Shown piece after piece: positions 26,481 through 34,503 of a stretch of DNA of 64,000 nt; the stretch's first letter is position 1, and each line of letters starts with the position of its first letter. Under the pieces are notes generated by a model. That model did no database searches, was not told where the DNA came from, and saw only the letters and a list, made by a program, of their open reading frames with translations. Origin of the DNA: JBBIIC01 sp037446725 (lineage in GTDB: Bacteria; Actinomycetota; Coriobacteriia; Anaerosomatales; SLCP01); NCBI GenBank assembly GCA_037446725.1, contig JBBIIC010000010.1, positions 1 to 64,000 of the forward strand, written 5' to 3'. A program made the position numbers and the translations under genes.

Positions 26481-26792
26481 CTACCCCTTCAGTGAATCGA
26501 TCGAGGACAGTTCGACGGTGCGTGTGCGTCGGTAGATCGCGAGCACGAGCGCGAGTCCGAGCCCGATCTCGGCGGCCGACACCACCATCGTGAAGATCGC
26601 GAAGAACTGGCCGGTCATCTCGGTCGGGGTGACGAACCGGGATAGCGCGACCATGTTGAGGTTGACGGAGACCGCCATCAGCTCGAGCGACATCAGCACC
26701 ATCACCGCGCTCTTGCGCGCAACGGCGCCGTAGAGCCCGAGGGTGAACAGCACCGCCGCCAGGCCGAGGAATGCCGAGGGCCCGACTTCCAT
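26481..26792 (-). CDS. nuoK: NADH-quinone oxidoreductase-like subunit K
   Basis: Three-helix, 103-residue subunit. The two conserved membrane Glu residues are present (LMSLELMAVSVN and SAAEIGLGLAL). ATG at 26792 shares its last base arrangement with the nuoJ stop (TGATG) and has GGAGGG upstream; a longer in-frame start would lie inside nuoJ. Confidence 0.95.
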   Translation of the reverse strand: MEVGPSAFLGLAAVLFTLGLYGAVARKSAVMVLMSLELMAVSVNLNMVALSRFVTPTEMTGQFFAIFTMVVSAAEIGLGLALVLAIYRRTRTVELSSIDSLKG

Positions 26793-27292
26793 CAGCGTCC
26801 CTCCTCCTTCGACCACCATACCGCGCCGACGAGCGCGACCAGCAAGACGAGCGAGGCCACCTCGAACGGCAGCGCCCACTTCGTGAAGAGCAACTCGCCG
26901 AGAGCCGCGGTATCCGGGACCGCAGCCGGCATCTCGACCACGCGGTCGCCGTACTGCGCGATCGCGACGTACATCACCACGCCGAACACGGCGGCCAGGA
27001 TGCCACCGCCGATCGAGACCTCGACGGGGCGTACCGAGTCCTCCCGGCGGCGCAGCGTCAACATGATGACAAAGAGCATGAGCACCGAGACGGCACCCGC
27101 GTACACGAGGATCTGCACGACGGCGAGGAACTCGGCGGACAGCAGCAGGTACAGCCCACCGACGGCTACCATCACCTCGAGCAGCCAGAACGCCGCGTGG
27201 ATGATGTTGCGGGTCGTGAGCATACCGACCGCGCCTCCGATGGACGCGAACGCGAGGATGGTGAAGACGACGCCGTTGACGGTCTCGGTCAT
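26792..27292 (-). CDS. nuoJ: NADH-quinone oxidoreductase-like subunit J
   Basis: 166 residues with five membrane helices; the conserved helix-3 segment is VVQILVYAGAVSVLMLFVIML. The ATG at 27292 overlaps the nuoI stop (ATGA). A longer open frame upstream translates nuoI in the wrong frame and was discarded. Confidence 0.94.
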   Translation of the reverse strand: MTETVNGVVFTILAFASIGGAVGMLTTRNIIHAAFWLLEVMVAVGGLYLLLSAEFLAVVQILVYAGAVSVLMLFVIMLTLRRREDSVRPVEVSIGGGILAAVFGVVMYVAIAQYGDRVVEMPAAVPDTAALGELLFTKWALPFEVASLVLLVALVGAVWWSKEEGR

Positions 27293-27822
27293 TCGGTCGC
27301 CTCCTCGGGCTCCTCGGCGGGCGCGGGCGCTTCGGGCGCGACGGAGTGCGCAGGCACCGTCGACTCCTCGGCGGGCTTCGCCTCGCGCGGCGGCGCGGCC
27401 GGGCGCTCGCGCTTGATCGGCGCCGCGTCGATGTCCGCGAGCAGGTCGATCGTCAGCTCGTCGGGCGAGAAGCGGGCAAGTTCGTAGTCGTGGTCCATCT
27501 CGATAGCCGCGAACGGGCACGCCTCGACGCACAGGCCGCACATCATGCAGGCGCCGAGCTCGTAGGAGTAGCGCTCGATGTGCTTGGTCTTGTCCTCGCG
27601 TGTCGTCACCTCGAGCTCGAGGATGTGGTCGGGACACGCGCGGATGCATGCCATGCACGCGGTGCACTTCGGGGTACCGTCGTCGTGAAACGTCGGCACG
27701 ACCGCCCAGCGCGCCCGCTCGGGAAGCTCGATCTTCTCGTACGGGTACTTCACGGTGATCGGCCCGCGCAGCATGTTGCGCATCGTGATGCGCATGCCGG
27801 TGAGGATGCCCTTACCCCACAT
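27289..27822 (-). CDS. nuoI: NADH-quinone oxidoreductase-like subunit I, 2x[4Fe-4S] ferredoxin
   Basis: Peripheral iron-sulfur subunit of 177 residues. Two complete cluster motifs are visible: CTACMACIRACP near 62 and CMMCGLCVEACP near 100. An acidic/Pro/Ala-rich tail of about 50 residues after the second cluster is longer than in E. coli NuoI. In complexes without NuoEFG this region is near the likely entry point for electrons from ferredoxin. Start ATG at 27822 overlaps the nuoH stop by one base. Confidence 0.95.
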   Translation of the reverse strand: MWGKGILTGMRITMRNMLRGPITVKYPYEKIELPERARWAVVPTFHDDGTPKCTACMACIRACPDHILELEVTTREDKTKHIERYSYELGACMMCGLCVEACPFAAIEMDHDYELARFSPDELTIDLLADIDAAPIKRERPAAPPREAKPAEESTVPAHSVAPEAPAPAEEPEEATE

Positions 27823-28832
27823 CAGCTCACACCCCCCGGCGCCGCGAGCTTGACGACCACGCCGACGAGCATGATCCAGGCAAGCGAGATCGGGATGAGC
27901 CACTTCCAGCCGAGGTTCATGAGCTGGTCGATGCGCACGCGCGGCAGCGTGCCGCGGATCCACATGAGCACGAAGATCCCGATGTAGGTCTTGAGCACGA
28001 AGATGACCGGCGCTATGGGGGCGACGAGCAATTCGGGCACGAACGGGAGCGTCCAGCCGCCGAAGAACAGCGTCACCGCAAGCGCGCTGATGACGAACGA
28101 GTTGCTGAACTCCGAGAGGAAGATCAACCCGAACTTCATCGACGAGTACTCGGTCGCGAATCCCGCGACGAGCTCGGACTCGGCCTCGGACATGTCGAAC
28201 GGCGTCTGGTTCAGCTCGCAGAGCGCCGCGATCAGGAAGATCACGAACGACGGCAGCAGCAAGATGATGAACCAGCGCGGAATGAACCCGAGCCACACAC
28301 CCGTTTGGAAGGCGACGATCTCGGCGAGATCGAGCGAGCCGACGATCATGACGACCGGCAGCACCGAGAGCAGCAGCGGCACCTCGTAGGCGACCTGCTG
28401 GGCGGCGGCGCGCAGGCCACCGATGAGCGAGTACTTGTTGGCCGAGGCCCATCCCGCCATGATCACGCCGAGCGGTACGAGCGAGAGCACCGCGAAGGTG
28501 TAGAGCAGCCCCGTCTCCAGCCGCGTGATGCGCAACGTCTCCGAGAAGGGGATCGCCGCGTAGGCCATGAGCGACGGGATGAAGACGATGACCGGCGCGA
28601 GTACGTACATCCAGCGGTCCACGCCGTTCGGGGTCACGTCCTCCTTGGACAGCAGCTTGAGCACGTCGGCGGTGGTCTGCACGAGGCCCTTGGGCCCCAC
28701 GTGGACCGGACCGAGGCGCAGGTGGAGGTGGCCGAGCACCTTGCGCAGCATGTAGATGAGAACCACGCCGTTGACCAGCATCAGCCCGAGCGCCGCGAGC
28801 ACCGGGAGAAGGGCTGACAGCACGGCGCTCAC
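27822..28832 (-). CDS. nuoH: NADH-quinone oxidoreductase-like subunit H
   Basis: 336-residue membrane subunit forming part of the quinone channel. Conserved loops are visible: LGPVHVGPKGLVQTTADVLKLLSKED near 40-65, and NQTPFDMSEAESELVAGFATEYSSMKF near 208-235 with its acidic residues. GTG start at 28832 overlaps the nuoD stop (GTGA). Confidence 0.96.
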   Translation of the reverse strand: MSAVLSALLPVLAALGLMLVNGVVLIYMLRKVLGHLHLRLGPVHVGPKGLVQTTADVLKLLSKEDVTPNGVDRWMYVLAPVIVFIPSLMAYAAIPFSETLRITRLETGLLYTFAVLSLVPLGVIMAGWASANKYSLIGGLRAAAQQVAYEVPLLLSVLPVVMIVGSLDLAEIVAFQTGVWLGFIPRWFIILLLPSFVIFLIAALCELNQTPFDMSEAESELVAGFATEYSSMKFGLIFLSEFSNSFVISALAVTLFFGGWTLPFVPELLVAPIAPVIFVLKTYIGIFVLMWIRGTLPRVRIDQLMNLGWKWLIPISLAWIMLVGVVVKLAAPGGVS

Positions 28833-30034
28833 CGGTCGATCTCCCCGAGAACGATGTCCACGCTGCCGATCAGCATGATGGCGTCGGCGAGCAGGTGGCC
28901 CGGCAGGATCTCCTCGAGCACCTGCATCGCGAAGAGCGACGGGCCCCGGTAGCGGAAGCGGTACGGTGTGTCCGAGCCGCTCGAGACCAGGTGCACGCCT
29001 AGCTCACCCCGCGGGGACTCGACGCACGCGTACGACTCGCCGGCGGGCGGCCGGAGGACCTTGGGTACCTTGGCCATCACATCGCCCTCAGGGAGACCGT
29101 CGATGCACTGCCGCACCATGCGCACGGCCTGCCGCATCTCCTCCATGCGCACGAGATAGCGGTCCCAAGCGTCCCCGGTCGAGCCGAGGGGCACGTCGAA
29201 CTCGAGTTCGCCGTAGGCCGCGTAGGGCTTGTCGCGCCGCACGTCGTAGGGCACGCCCGTGCATCTCAGGTTCGCGCCGGTCAGCCCGAACGAGAGCGCG
29301 GTCGTTCTGTCCAGCACGCCGACCCCGCGCACGCGCCTCTGGAAGATCTCGTTGCCGCCGAGCAGGGCGTGGTGCTCGTCCAGGTAGCCGTCGATGGTCC
29401 GAAGGAACATGCGGAGCTTCTGCTCGGCATCCGCGGGCAGGTCCGCCACGACACCGCCGGGCCGCACGTAGTTGAACATCATGCGCTGGCCCGAGACCGC
29501 TTCGAGGATGTCGAGGAGCGCCTCACGATCGCGCACCGCGTAGAGGAACTGCCCCATCGCGCCGCAGTCCAGGCCGAACGTCCCGAACCAGACGAGGTGG
29601 CTCGCGATGCGGTTGATCTCGCTCATCATGCTACGCAACCACTGGGCCTTCGGCGGCACCTCGACCTCGAGAAGCTGTTCGGTGGCGAGTGCGACGGCAA
29701 GCTCTCCGTGGATGCCCGAGACGTAGTCGCCCCGGTCCATGAGCGTGCCGAGCTGGTGGTAGCGCCGGTGCTCGCCGAGCTTCTCGATGCCGCGGTGCAG
29801 GTAGCCGACGGCGACCTCGGCGTTCACGATCTCCTCGCCGTCGAGTTCCGCGACGAGGCGCAGCACGCCGTGGGTCGAGGGGTGCTGCGGGCCGATGTTG
29901 ACGACGAGATGCTCGGTGGCAAGCCCATCCACTCCGCGGGGAATGCGCCTGATGCCTGTCGGCGCCCTGCCCGTGTCGTAGGTCCCCTCGGCCTGCAGCC
30001 CGTGGGCAAGGACGGTGTCGCGCGGATCGGTCAC
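28829..30034 (-). CDS. nuoD: NADH-quinone oxidoreductase-like subunit D (49 kDa)
   Basis: 401-residue hydrophilic subunit lining the quinone pocket. GPQHPSTHGVLR near 48-60 carries the conserved quinone-site His, followed by GYLHRGIEKL near 78. It is separate from nuoC, not fused. The [NiFe]-hydrogenase cysteines are absent, so it is a true NuoD rather than a hydrogenase large subunit. GTG start overlaps the nuoC stop. Confidence 0.96.
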   Translation of the reverse strand: MTDPRDTVLAHGLQAEGTYDTGRAPTGIRRIPRGVDGLATEHLVVNIGPQHPSTHGVLRLVAELDGEEIVNAEVAVGYLHRGIEKLGEHRRYHQLGTLMDRGDYVSGIHGELAVALATEQLLEVEVPPKAQWLRSMMSEINRIASHLVWFGTFGLDCGAMGQFLYAVRDREALLDILEAVSGQRMMFNYVRPGGVVADLPADAEQKLRMFLRTIDGYLDEHHALLGGNEIFQRRVRGVGVLDRTTALSFGLTGANLRCTGVPYDVRRDKPYAAYGELEFDVPLGSTGDAWDRYLVRMEEMRQAVRMVRQCIDGLPEGDVMAKVPKVLRPPAGESYACVESPRGELGVHLVSSGSDTPYRFRYRGPSLFAMQVLEEILPGHLLADAIMLIGSVDIVLGEIDR

Positions 30035-30486
30035 CGGTCGCGCACCTCCTCGAGCGTGCGGACCGGCACCGACTTGCGCAGGAACGGCTCGCTGTCCTCA
30101 GCGGTCAGTAGGCGAGCCGGGTTCGGGTGGCCGGCGAGCGTCAGTCCGAAGAGCTCGGCGGTCTCGCGCTCGGGCAACAGCGCTGACGCGTAGACGTTCC
30201 ATACCGAGTGCAGCACGGAGTCGTAGGGCAGTGCGCACTTGACGTAGAGCTCCTCATCGCGGGAGAGCGAGCGGAGGTGGTAAGTGATCTCGATGTCCTC
30301 GCCGGTGTCGGTGCCGAGCAGGTCGACGAGCATCACGAAGTCAAGTGCGCTCGCCTTGAGCGCTGCGAGCGCCACGGGCGCGTCGCCCGCCGACACGCGC
30401 GCGACGACGCCAAGGGTCACGGTGGACACCTCGGCGTCGGTCACGCCTGAAAGCGCCGCTCTAACGACGGTCACGTCGGGCAGCAT
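30031..30486 (-). CDS. nuoC: NADH-quinone oxidoreductase-like subunit C (30 kDa)
   Basis: 151-residue 30-kDa-type subunit: ITYHLRSLSRDEELYVKCAL near 75-95 and the signature ASALLPERETAELFGLTLAGHP near 108-130. The ATG at 30486 lies 26 bases inside the end of nuoB; a longer in-frame start would read through nuoB in another frame. Confidence 0.94.
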   Translation of the reverse strand: MLPDVTVVRAALSGVTDAEVSTVTLGVVARVSAGDAPVALAALKASALDFVMLVDLLGTDTGEDIEITYHLRSLSRDEELYVKCALPYDSVLHSVWNVYASALLPERETAELFGLTLAGHPNPARLLTAEDSEPFLRKSVPVRTLEEVRDR

Positions 30487-30964
30487 TGCGCTCCTCGGTC
30501 TGTCGCTTGATCTTCTCCTGCAGCTGGATGAAGCCGTACTGCACCGACTCGGGGCGCGGCGGGCATCCGGGGATGTAGACATCGACGGGTACGATCTTGT
30601 CAACGCCGAGCACCACGTTGGGGTACTCGCGGAACGGTCCGCCGGTGCACGCACACGCCCCCATCGCCACGACCCACTTTGGCTCGGGCATCTGGTCGTA
30701 GAGGAGGCGTACCGTCTCTGCCATCTTGCGGTTGACGGTTCCGGCCACGATCATCACGTCGGCCTGGCGCGGGGAGGCGCGGAAGAACACGCCCATGCGG
30801 TCGAAGTCGAAGCGCGGACCACTCGCGTGCATCAGACCCTCGATCGCGCAGCACGCGATGCCGAACGCGAGGTACCACAGTGAGTTGCGCCGCGCCCAGT
30901 CGAAGAGCTGCTCGCTCCTGATGAACGCGACCGAATGTTCGCCCGTCAGCTTGTCTAGCGCCAA
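30461..30964 (-). CDS. nuoB: NADH-quinone oxidoreductase-like subunit B (cluster N2)
   Basis: 167-residue subunit that carries cluster N2. Ligand cysteines are visible in GIACCAIE (two adjacent Cys, near 36), GACACTGGPF near 101 and PGCPPRPE near 131. The start is inferred to be TTG at 30964 (MALDKLTGEHS), ten bases inside the end of nuoA and after GGAGGGGG; no ATG or GTG gives a sensible N-terminus. The rare TTG start is an oddity worth noting. Confidence 0.92.
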   Translation of the reverse strand: MALDKLTGEHSVAFIRSEQLFDWARRNSLWYLAFGIACCAIEGLMHASGPRFDFDRMGVFFRASPRQADVMIVAGTVNRKMAETVRLLYDQMPEPKWVVAMGACACTGGPFREYPNVVLGVDKIVPVDVYIPGCPPRPESVQYGFIQLQEKIKRQTEERNAARRDRR

Positions 30965-31311
30965 GTGAGCGCCCCCTCCTTCCAGGCATAGAGCAGCCCG
31001 AGGAAGAGGATGCCGACGAACACCGCCATCTCCACCAGGATGAACGCCCCCATGCGGCCGAAGACGACTGCCCAGGGGTAGAGGAAGACCACTTCGATGT
31101 CGAAGACGACGAAGAGGAGCGCGTAGATGTAGTACCCGATTCGGAACTGGACCCATGGCGGCCCGACGGGCTCGACGCCACACTCGTAGATGCGGCCCTT
31201 CTCGAACGACGGCCGCTGGTGGCTGAGCAGGTTCGAGAGCGTCACGGTCACGGCCACGAACGCCACGCCGAACAGCACGAATGTGCCGAGTATGACGTAG
31301 TCGGAAGGCAT
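30955..31311 (-). CDS. nuoA: NADH-quinone oxidoreductase-like subunit A
   Basis: 118 residues, three membrane helices, with the loop Cys in EKGRIYECGVEPVG near 45 and FDIEVVFLYPWAV near 75. ATG at 31311 gives the usual length; the frame is open 33 bases further upstream. First gene of the operon, about 110 bases downstream of a good promoter with an overlapping palindrome. Confidence 0.95.
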   Translation of the reverse strand: MPSDYVILGTFVLFGVAFVAVTVTLSNLLSHQRPSFEKGRIYECGVEPVGPPWVQFRIGYYIYALLFVVFDIEVVFLYPWAVVFGRMGAFILVEMAVFVGILFLGLLYAWKEGALTWR

Positions 31312-31377
31312 GACCGATGCGACCGCCCCTCTGCCCCGACACATGCGTGCCCGAGGCGTCGAACCAAGGATACGACA

Positions 31378-31414
31378 ACGCCCGTCAGTCGACGAATCGC
31401 GTCGGCTCGGGCGT
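31378..31414 (-). other. Nested hairpin in the nuo leader RNA
   Basis: Outer stem ACGCCCG/CGGGCGT (31378-31384 with 31408-31414) encloses inner stem CGACG/CGTCG (31390-31394 with 31400-31404). It begins a few bases after the predicted transcription start of nuo. Could stabilise the long mRNA or attenuate it. Confidence 0.35.
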
Positions 31415-31426
31415 CAGGTTCGCGAC

Positions 31427-31455
31427 AATGTAACACAGGTTACAAGCGCGCTCAA
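31427..31455 (-). promoter_or_regulatory. nuo operon promoter
   Basis: TTGAGC (31450-31455) and TACATT (31427-31432) with a 17-base spacer and an extended -10 TGT just upstream. Predicted start near 31420, giving a leader of about 110 bases before nuoA. Confidence 0.6.
31429..31444 (-). promoter_or_regulatory. Rex-like operator in the nuo promoter
   Basis: TGTAAC-N4-GTTACA, a perfect inverted repeat, sits in the spacer and -10 box. Written as TTGTAA-N6-TTACAT it matches 9 of 12 half-site positions of the Rex consensus TTGTGA-N6-TCACAA. A repressor bound here would block polymerase. Rex is encoded in this window and nuo is a known Rex target in Streptomyces. Confidence 0.45.
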
Positions 31456-31464
31456 GAGGAAATG

Positions 31465-31492
31465 CGAGGGCGGCGCCGCAGCACCGCCCTCG
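31465..31492 (-). terminator. Terminator hairpin after tRNA-Thr
   Basis: CGAGGGCGG and CCGCCCTCG form a perfect 9-bp GC-rich stem with a 10-base loop, 11 bases past the tRNA 3' end; followed by CATTTCC. It separates the tmk-ricT-tRNA transcript from nuo. Confidence 0.6.
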
Positions 31493-31502
31493 ATGAGTCC
31501 CA

Positions 31503-31578
31503 TGGAGCCGACGAGGGGACTCGAACCCCTGACCTACGCATTACGAGTGCGTTGCTCTACCAGCTGAGCTACGTCGGC
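31503..31578 (-). tRNA. tRNA-Thr (anticodon CGT)
   Basis: 76 bases with CCA encoded. Acceptor stem GCCGACG/CGTCGGC, D-arm GCTC/GAGC, anticodon stem ACGCA/TGCGT with loop CTCGTAA (anticodon CGT, reads ACG), and T-arm AGGGG-TTCGAGT-CCCCT all pair perfectly. It begins 15 bases after the ricT stop codon, so it is probably cut from the ricT transcript. Confidence 0.97.
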
Positions 31579-31593
31579 ATCTGTTCCGCGGCC

Positions 31594-32742
31594 TCAAGCC
31601 CCGGTGCTGTCACTCTCCTTGGGCGAAGACCGCCGCCTGCGCCTGCGCCTGCCGGACGACCCTGTCCCGTCGCCTTGCGCCTGTGCGCCCTCGGCGCGGG
31701 GCGCCTCGGCCTTGGGAGCCCCCCGGCCCCCGGCTGTGGCCTGCGAGCCTCCTTGCTGCGCGGCGGGCTGCTTGCTCTTGCTCTTCCTGCGCGAGCGGCG
31801 CTTACCGGCGCCACCGTCCTCGTCCTCCGGGCTCCGCGGCCCGGACTCACCGAGCTCGGGCACGGGGCTCGCCAGCACGCTCGGGGCCGCCTCGGTCTTG
31901 ACCGATTCGAGCGCCTCGGCCGACACGCAGCACGGACGCCCGCCGCCCGGACACTCCATCGCCCCGAGCGGAACGGTGATCGACCCTCCCTCCGCAAGAC
32001 GGATGTCGACCGTCTCGCGCGGGGTGTTCAGCCCGCTCACCTTGCCATCACCGAGCGGCGTCTCGACCTTTGCTCCGCGCTTAGGAGCCCGCGACTTGAA
32101 GTCTTTGTAGGCATCGTATTCGTAGCGCAGACAGCACATGAGTCTTCCACACAGACCGCTGATTTTCAAGGGATTGAGTGGCAGGTCCTGCTCTTTCGCC
32201 ATACGGATCGAAACCGGCTGGAAATCGCCGGAGAACCTGACGCAGCATAGCTGCTGACCGCAGTGCCCGAGGCCCCCGACCATGCGCGCCTCGTCGCGTA
32301 CACCCACCTGCCGCATGTCGATGCGGACCTTGAACCGCGAGGCGAGCTCCCGCACGAGTTCGCGGAAGTCCACGCGCTCCTCGGCGACGAAGTAAAAGAC
32401 CATCTTGTCGCCGCCGAACAGGTACTCGACGTCGACCGGCTTCATGTCGAGCTTGTGCTCCTCGATGAGCTCGCGGTAGGCGCGCATCGCCACGCGCTCT
32501 TTCTTCGCGAGCTCGGCGGCGTGCTCGAGGTCCTCGTCGGTCGCGATGCGATCGACGGGCTTGGGTGGCGCGGGTAGTGCGGATTCCTCCACCTCAAACG
32601 GCACGTCAACCACCTGTCCGAGCTCTGTCCCGCGTTCTGTCTGCACGACGACGGCCTGGCCGGGCACCGGTTCGGTGCCGGCCGGATCGAAGAAGAGCAC
32701 CTTGGGTGCTGATCGGAGCTTGACTCCCACTACCGTGGGCAC
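31594..32742 (-). CDS. ricT: PSP1/RicT-family iron-sulfur regulator of RNA processing
   Basis: 382 residues. The first 260 are a PSP1 domain with the cysteines of the Ric (YaaT) family, GHCGQQLCC near 153 and GLCGRLMCCLRYE near 190, which in Bacillus help hold [4Fe-4S] clusters of the RicAFT complex that assists RNase Y. A late CPGGGRPCC pair is extra. The last 120 residues are disordered, Ala/Gly/Lys/Arg-rich, ending in a run of seven Arg, longer than in Firmicutes. Partners RicA and RicF are not in the window. Overlaps the end of holB by 13 bases, as is usual for this gene pair. Confidence 0.88.
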   Translation of the reverse strand: MPTVVGVKLRSAPKVLFFDPAGTEPVPGQAVVVQTERGTELGQVVDVPFEVEESALPAPPKPVDRIATDEDLEHAAELAKKERVAMRAYRELIEEHKLDMKPVDVEYLFGGDKMVFYFVAEERVDFRELVRELASRFKVRIDMRQVGVRDEARMVGGLGHCGQQLCCVRFSGDFQPVSIRMAKEQDLPLNPLKISGLCGRLMCCLRYEYDAYKDFKSRAPKRGAKVETPLGDGKVSGLNTPRETVDIRLAEGGSITVPLGAMECPGGGRPCCVSAEALESVKTEAAPSVLASPVPELGESGPRSPEDEDGGAGKRRSRRKSKSKQPAAQQGGSQATAGGRGAPKAEAPRAEGAQAQGDGTGSSGRRRRRRRSSPKESDSTGA

Positions 32743-33857
32743 TGTAGGACCTCCCGGATATCGAAGAGCATGGCCTCGACGGCCAGCTGGGGGCTCACAT
32801 TATACGAGATGCGGCGGCGCGCCTCTTTGACCGACGCGAGTGCGCGGGCAGCTGCCGCGGGCGTGATGACCGCGGCGACCTCCTCCATGGCATCGGCCTC
32901 GTCGCGGTTGGCGATGAGGTCTGAGGCGCCCTGCGACATCACGAGACAGTCGCGAAGCCAGGACTCAGCGATGTTGAGAACCTCTGCCACGCCTTCTCGT
33001 TCCCTCGCCGTGAGCTGCCGCTTCTGCCGGTCCTCGAGCGCTTTCAGTCCCTTGCTGCCGAGGAACTCGGCGCGGGCCCGTGCCTCCTCGGCGTGCGCGG
33101 TCTTCAGCTCGTCGAGCGGCGCCTTCGCCGCCGCAAGCAGCCTCTTGGCCGACTGGAGCACGTCGTGCTCGTCATAGACCGCGAGGTCCTTCAGGGTCGA
33201 GAGCATGCGGTCGCGCGCGGCCCGGCGCTGCGGGGAGTCGAGGAACTCGCCGGCTCGCGCGAGGACGCCGCCGGTCGCAGCGAGTGCCGCGAGTGCTTCG
33301 GCCTCTCCCGCACCGGTCCGCTCCATCAGCAGCGCGAGGGCGTCGTGAGGCGCCATGCGCCGGAAGCGCACGATCTGGCAGCGCGAGGCGATGGTGGGCG
33401 GGACCGCGTCGTAGGTGGTCGCGAGCAGCACGATGATGACGTCGTCCGGGGGCTCCTCGAGCGTCTTGAGGAAGGCGTTTGCCGAGCCGTCGTTGAACGA
33501 GTCGGCCGCGTCCACTATGAAGATCTGGTGCGCGGCTTCGACCGGAGAGAGGTGCACGTCGTGGATGATCTCCCGAATCTGCTCGACCATGTACGTCGCC
33601 GCGCCCTCCGGCGCGATGGTGCGGACGTCCGGGTGGGCGCCGCGCTTGACGCGCTTGCAAGTCGGGCAGACGCCGCAGGCGTCGTCGTCGCAGAGCACGG
33701 CGCAGGCGAGCGCGCGGGCGGCCGTCTTCTTGCCGGCACCGGCCGGGCCGACGAACAGATAGGCGTGCGAAACGACGCCTCGGCGCACAGCCTCGGCGAG
33801 GTGATCGGTCACCTGGCGCTGACCGACGAGCTCGTCCCACACGCACGCCTTCGTCAT
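32730..33857 (-). CDS. holB: DNA polymerase III delta-prime subunit
   Basis: Clamp-loader AAA+ subunit of 375 residues. Walker A-like GPAGAGKKTAA near 36, zinc-binding cysteines CDDDACGVCPTC near 58, ANAFLKTLEEPP (sensor/SRC region) near 125, then a C-terminal collar domain. The ATG at 33857 (MTKACVWDELVGQ) begins at the conserved region; the frame is open a further 54 bases. Standard tmk-holB-ricT order. Confidence 0.94.
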   Translation of the reverse strand: MTKACVWDELVGQRQVTDHLAEAVRRGVVSHAYLFVGPAGAGKKTAARALACAVLCDDDACGVCPTCKRVKRGAHPDVRTIAPEGAATYMVEQIREIIHDVHLSPVEAAHQIFIVDAADSFNDGSANAFLKTLEEPPDDVIIVLLATTYDAVPPTIASRCQIVRFRRMAPHDALALLMERTGAGEAEALAALAATGGVLARAGEFLDSPQRRAARDRMLSTLKDLAVYDEHDVLQSAKRLLAAAKAPLDELKTAHAEEARARAEFLGSKGLKALEDRQKRQLTAREREGVAEVLNIAESWLRDCLVMSQGASDLIANRDEADAMEEVAAVITPAAAARALASVKEARRRISYNVSPQLAVEAMLFDIREVLQCPR

Positions 33858-33864
33858 AGCCGCG

Positions 33865-34503
33865 CTAGTGTAGCACGGTGCCGAGGACCGGTAGCTTGCG
33901 GGCCGCAGCAAGCACGCGCGCGAACACCTCGTCGGGCGAGCCGTGTGCGGGGACGACCACTACGCGCGCCGGCTCGTCGGCCGCGATGCGCAAGAAGCCC
34001 TGCCTGACGCGCTCGTGGAAGCTGAGCGCCTCCGACTCGAGGCGGTCCGCGCCGGCGCCGGTCGCCCGCGACAGGCCCTCGGCCGGATCGAGATCCAGCA
34101 CAATGGTGAGGTCGGGCGCGAGCCCGGACGCTGCGAAGTCGTTGAGCTTGACGACCTGGTCGAGCGGCAACTCGCGACCGTAGCCCTGGTAGGCGGTCGT
34201 CGAATCGTAGTAGCGGTCGCACACGACAGCGCCGCCCGACGCGAGCGCGGGCAGGATGACGCAGCTCGTGAGCTCGGCCCGGGCGGCCTCGTAGAGCAGC
34301 AGCTCTGCGCGCGGGTCAAGCCCGTCGTGCGCTCGGTCGAGCACGACCTCTCGCACCGCCTCGCCGAGCCGGGTGCCTCCCGGCTCGCGCACCTCGGTGA
34401 CCGAGAGCCCCGCATCGCGCAGCGCGGCCGCCAGCCGTGCGGACTGGGTGGACTTGCCTGTTCCCTCGCACCCCTCGACCGTTACGAACACACCCCGTAC
34501 CAT
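33865..34503 (-). CDS. tmk: Thymidylate kinase
   Basis: dTMP to dTDP kinase; 212 residues. P-loop EGCEGTGKSTQ near 10-20, DR motif in VVCDRYYDSTTAYQGYGR near 96-112, and the LID region with SRATGAGADRLESE near 146. ATG at 34503 overlaps the preceding stop (TGATG). Confidence 0.96.
   Translation of the reverse strand: MVRGVFVTVEGCEGTGKSTQSARLAAALRDAGLSVTEVREPGGTRLGEAVREVVLDRAHDGLDPRAELLLYEAARAELTSCVILPALASGGAVVCDRYYDSTTAYQGYGRELPLDQVVKLNDFAASGLAPDLTIVLDLDPAEGLSRATGAGADRLESEALSFHERVRQGFLRIAADEPARVVVVPAHGSPDEVFARVLAAARKLPVLGTVLH

Noticed and set aside
28829..30964. Membrane-bound hydrogenase (Ech/Mbh type) instead of Nuo
   Set aside because: The D subunit lacks the nickel-binding cysteine pairs, and the gene order A-B-C-D-H-I-J-K-L-M-N is that of Nuo.
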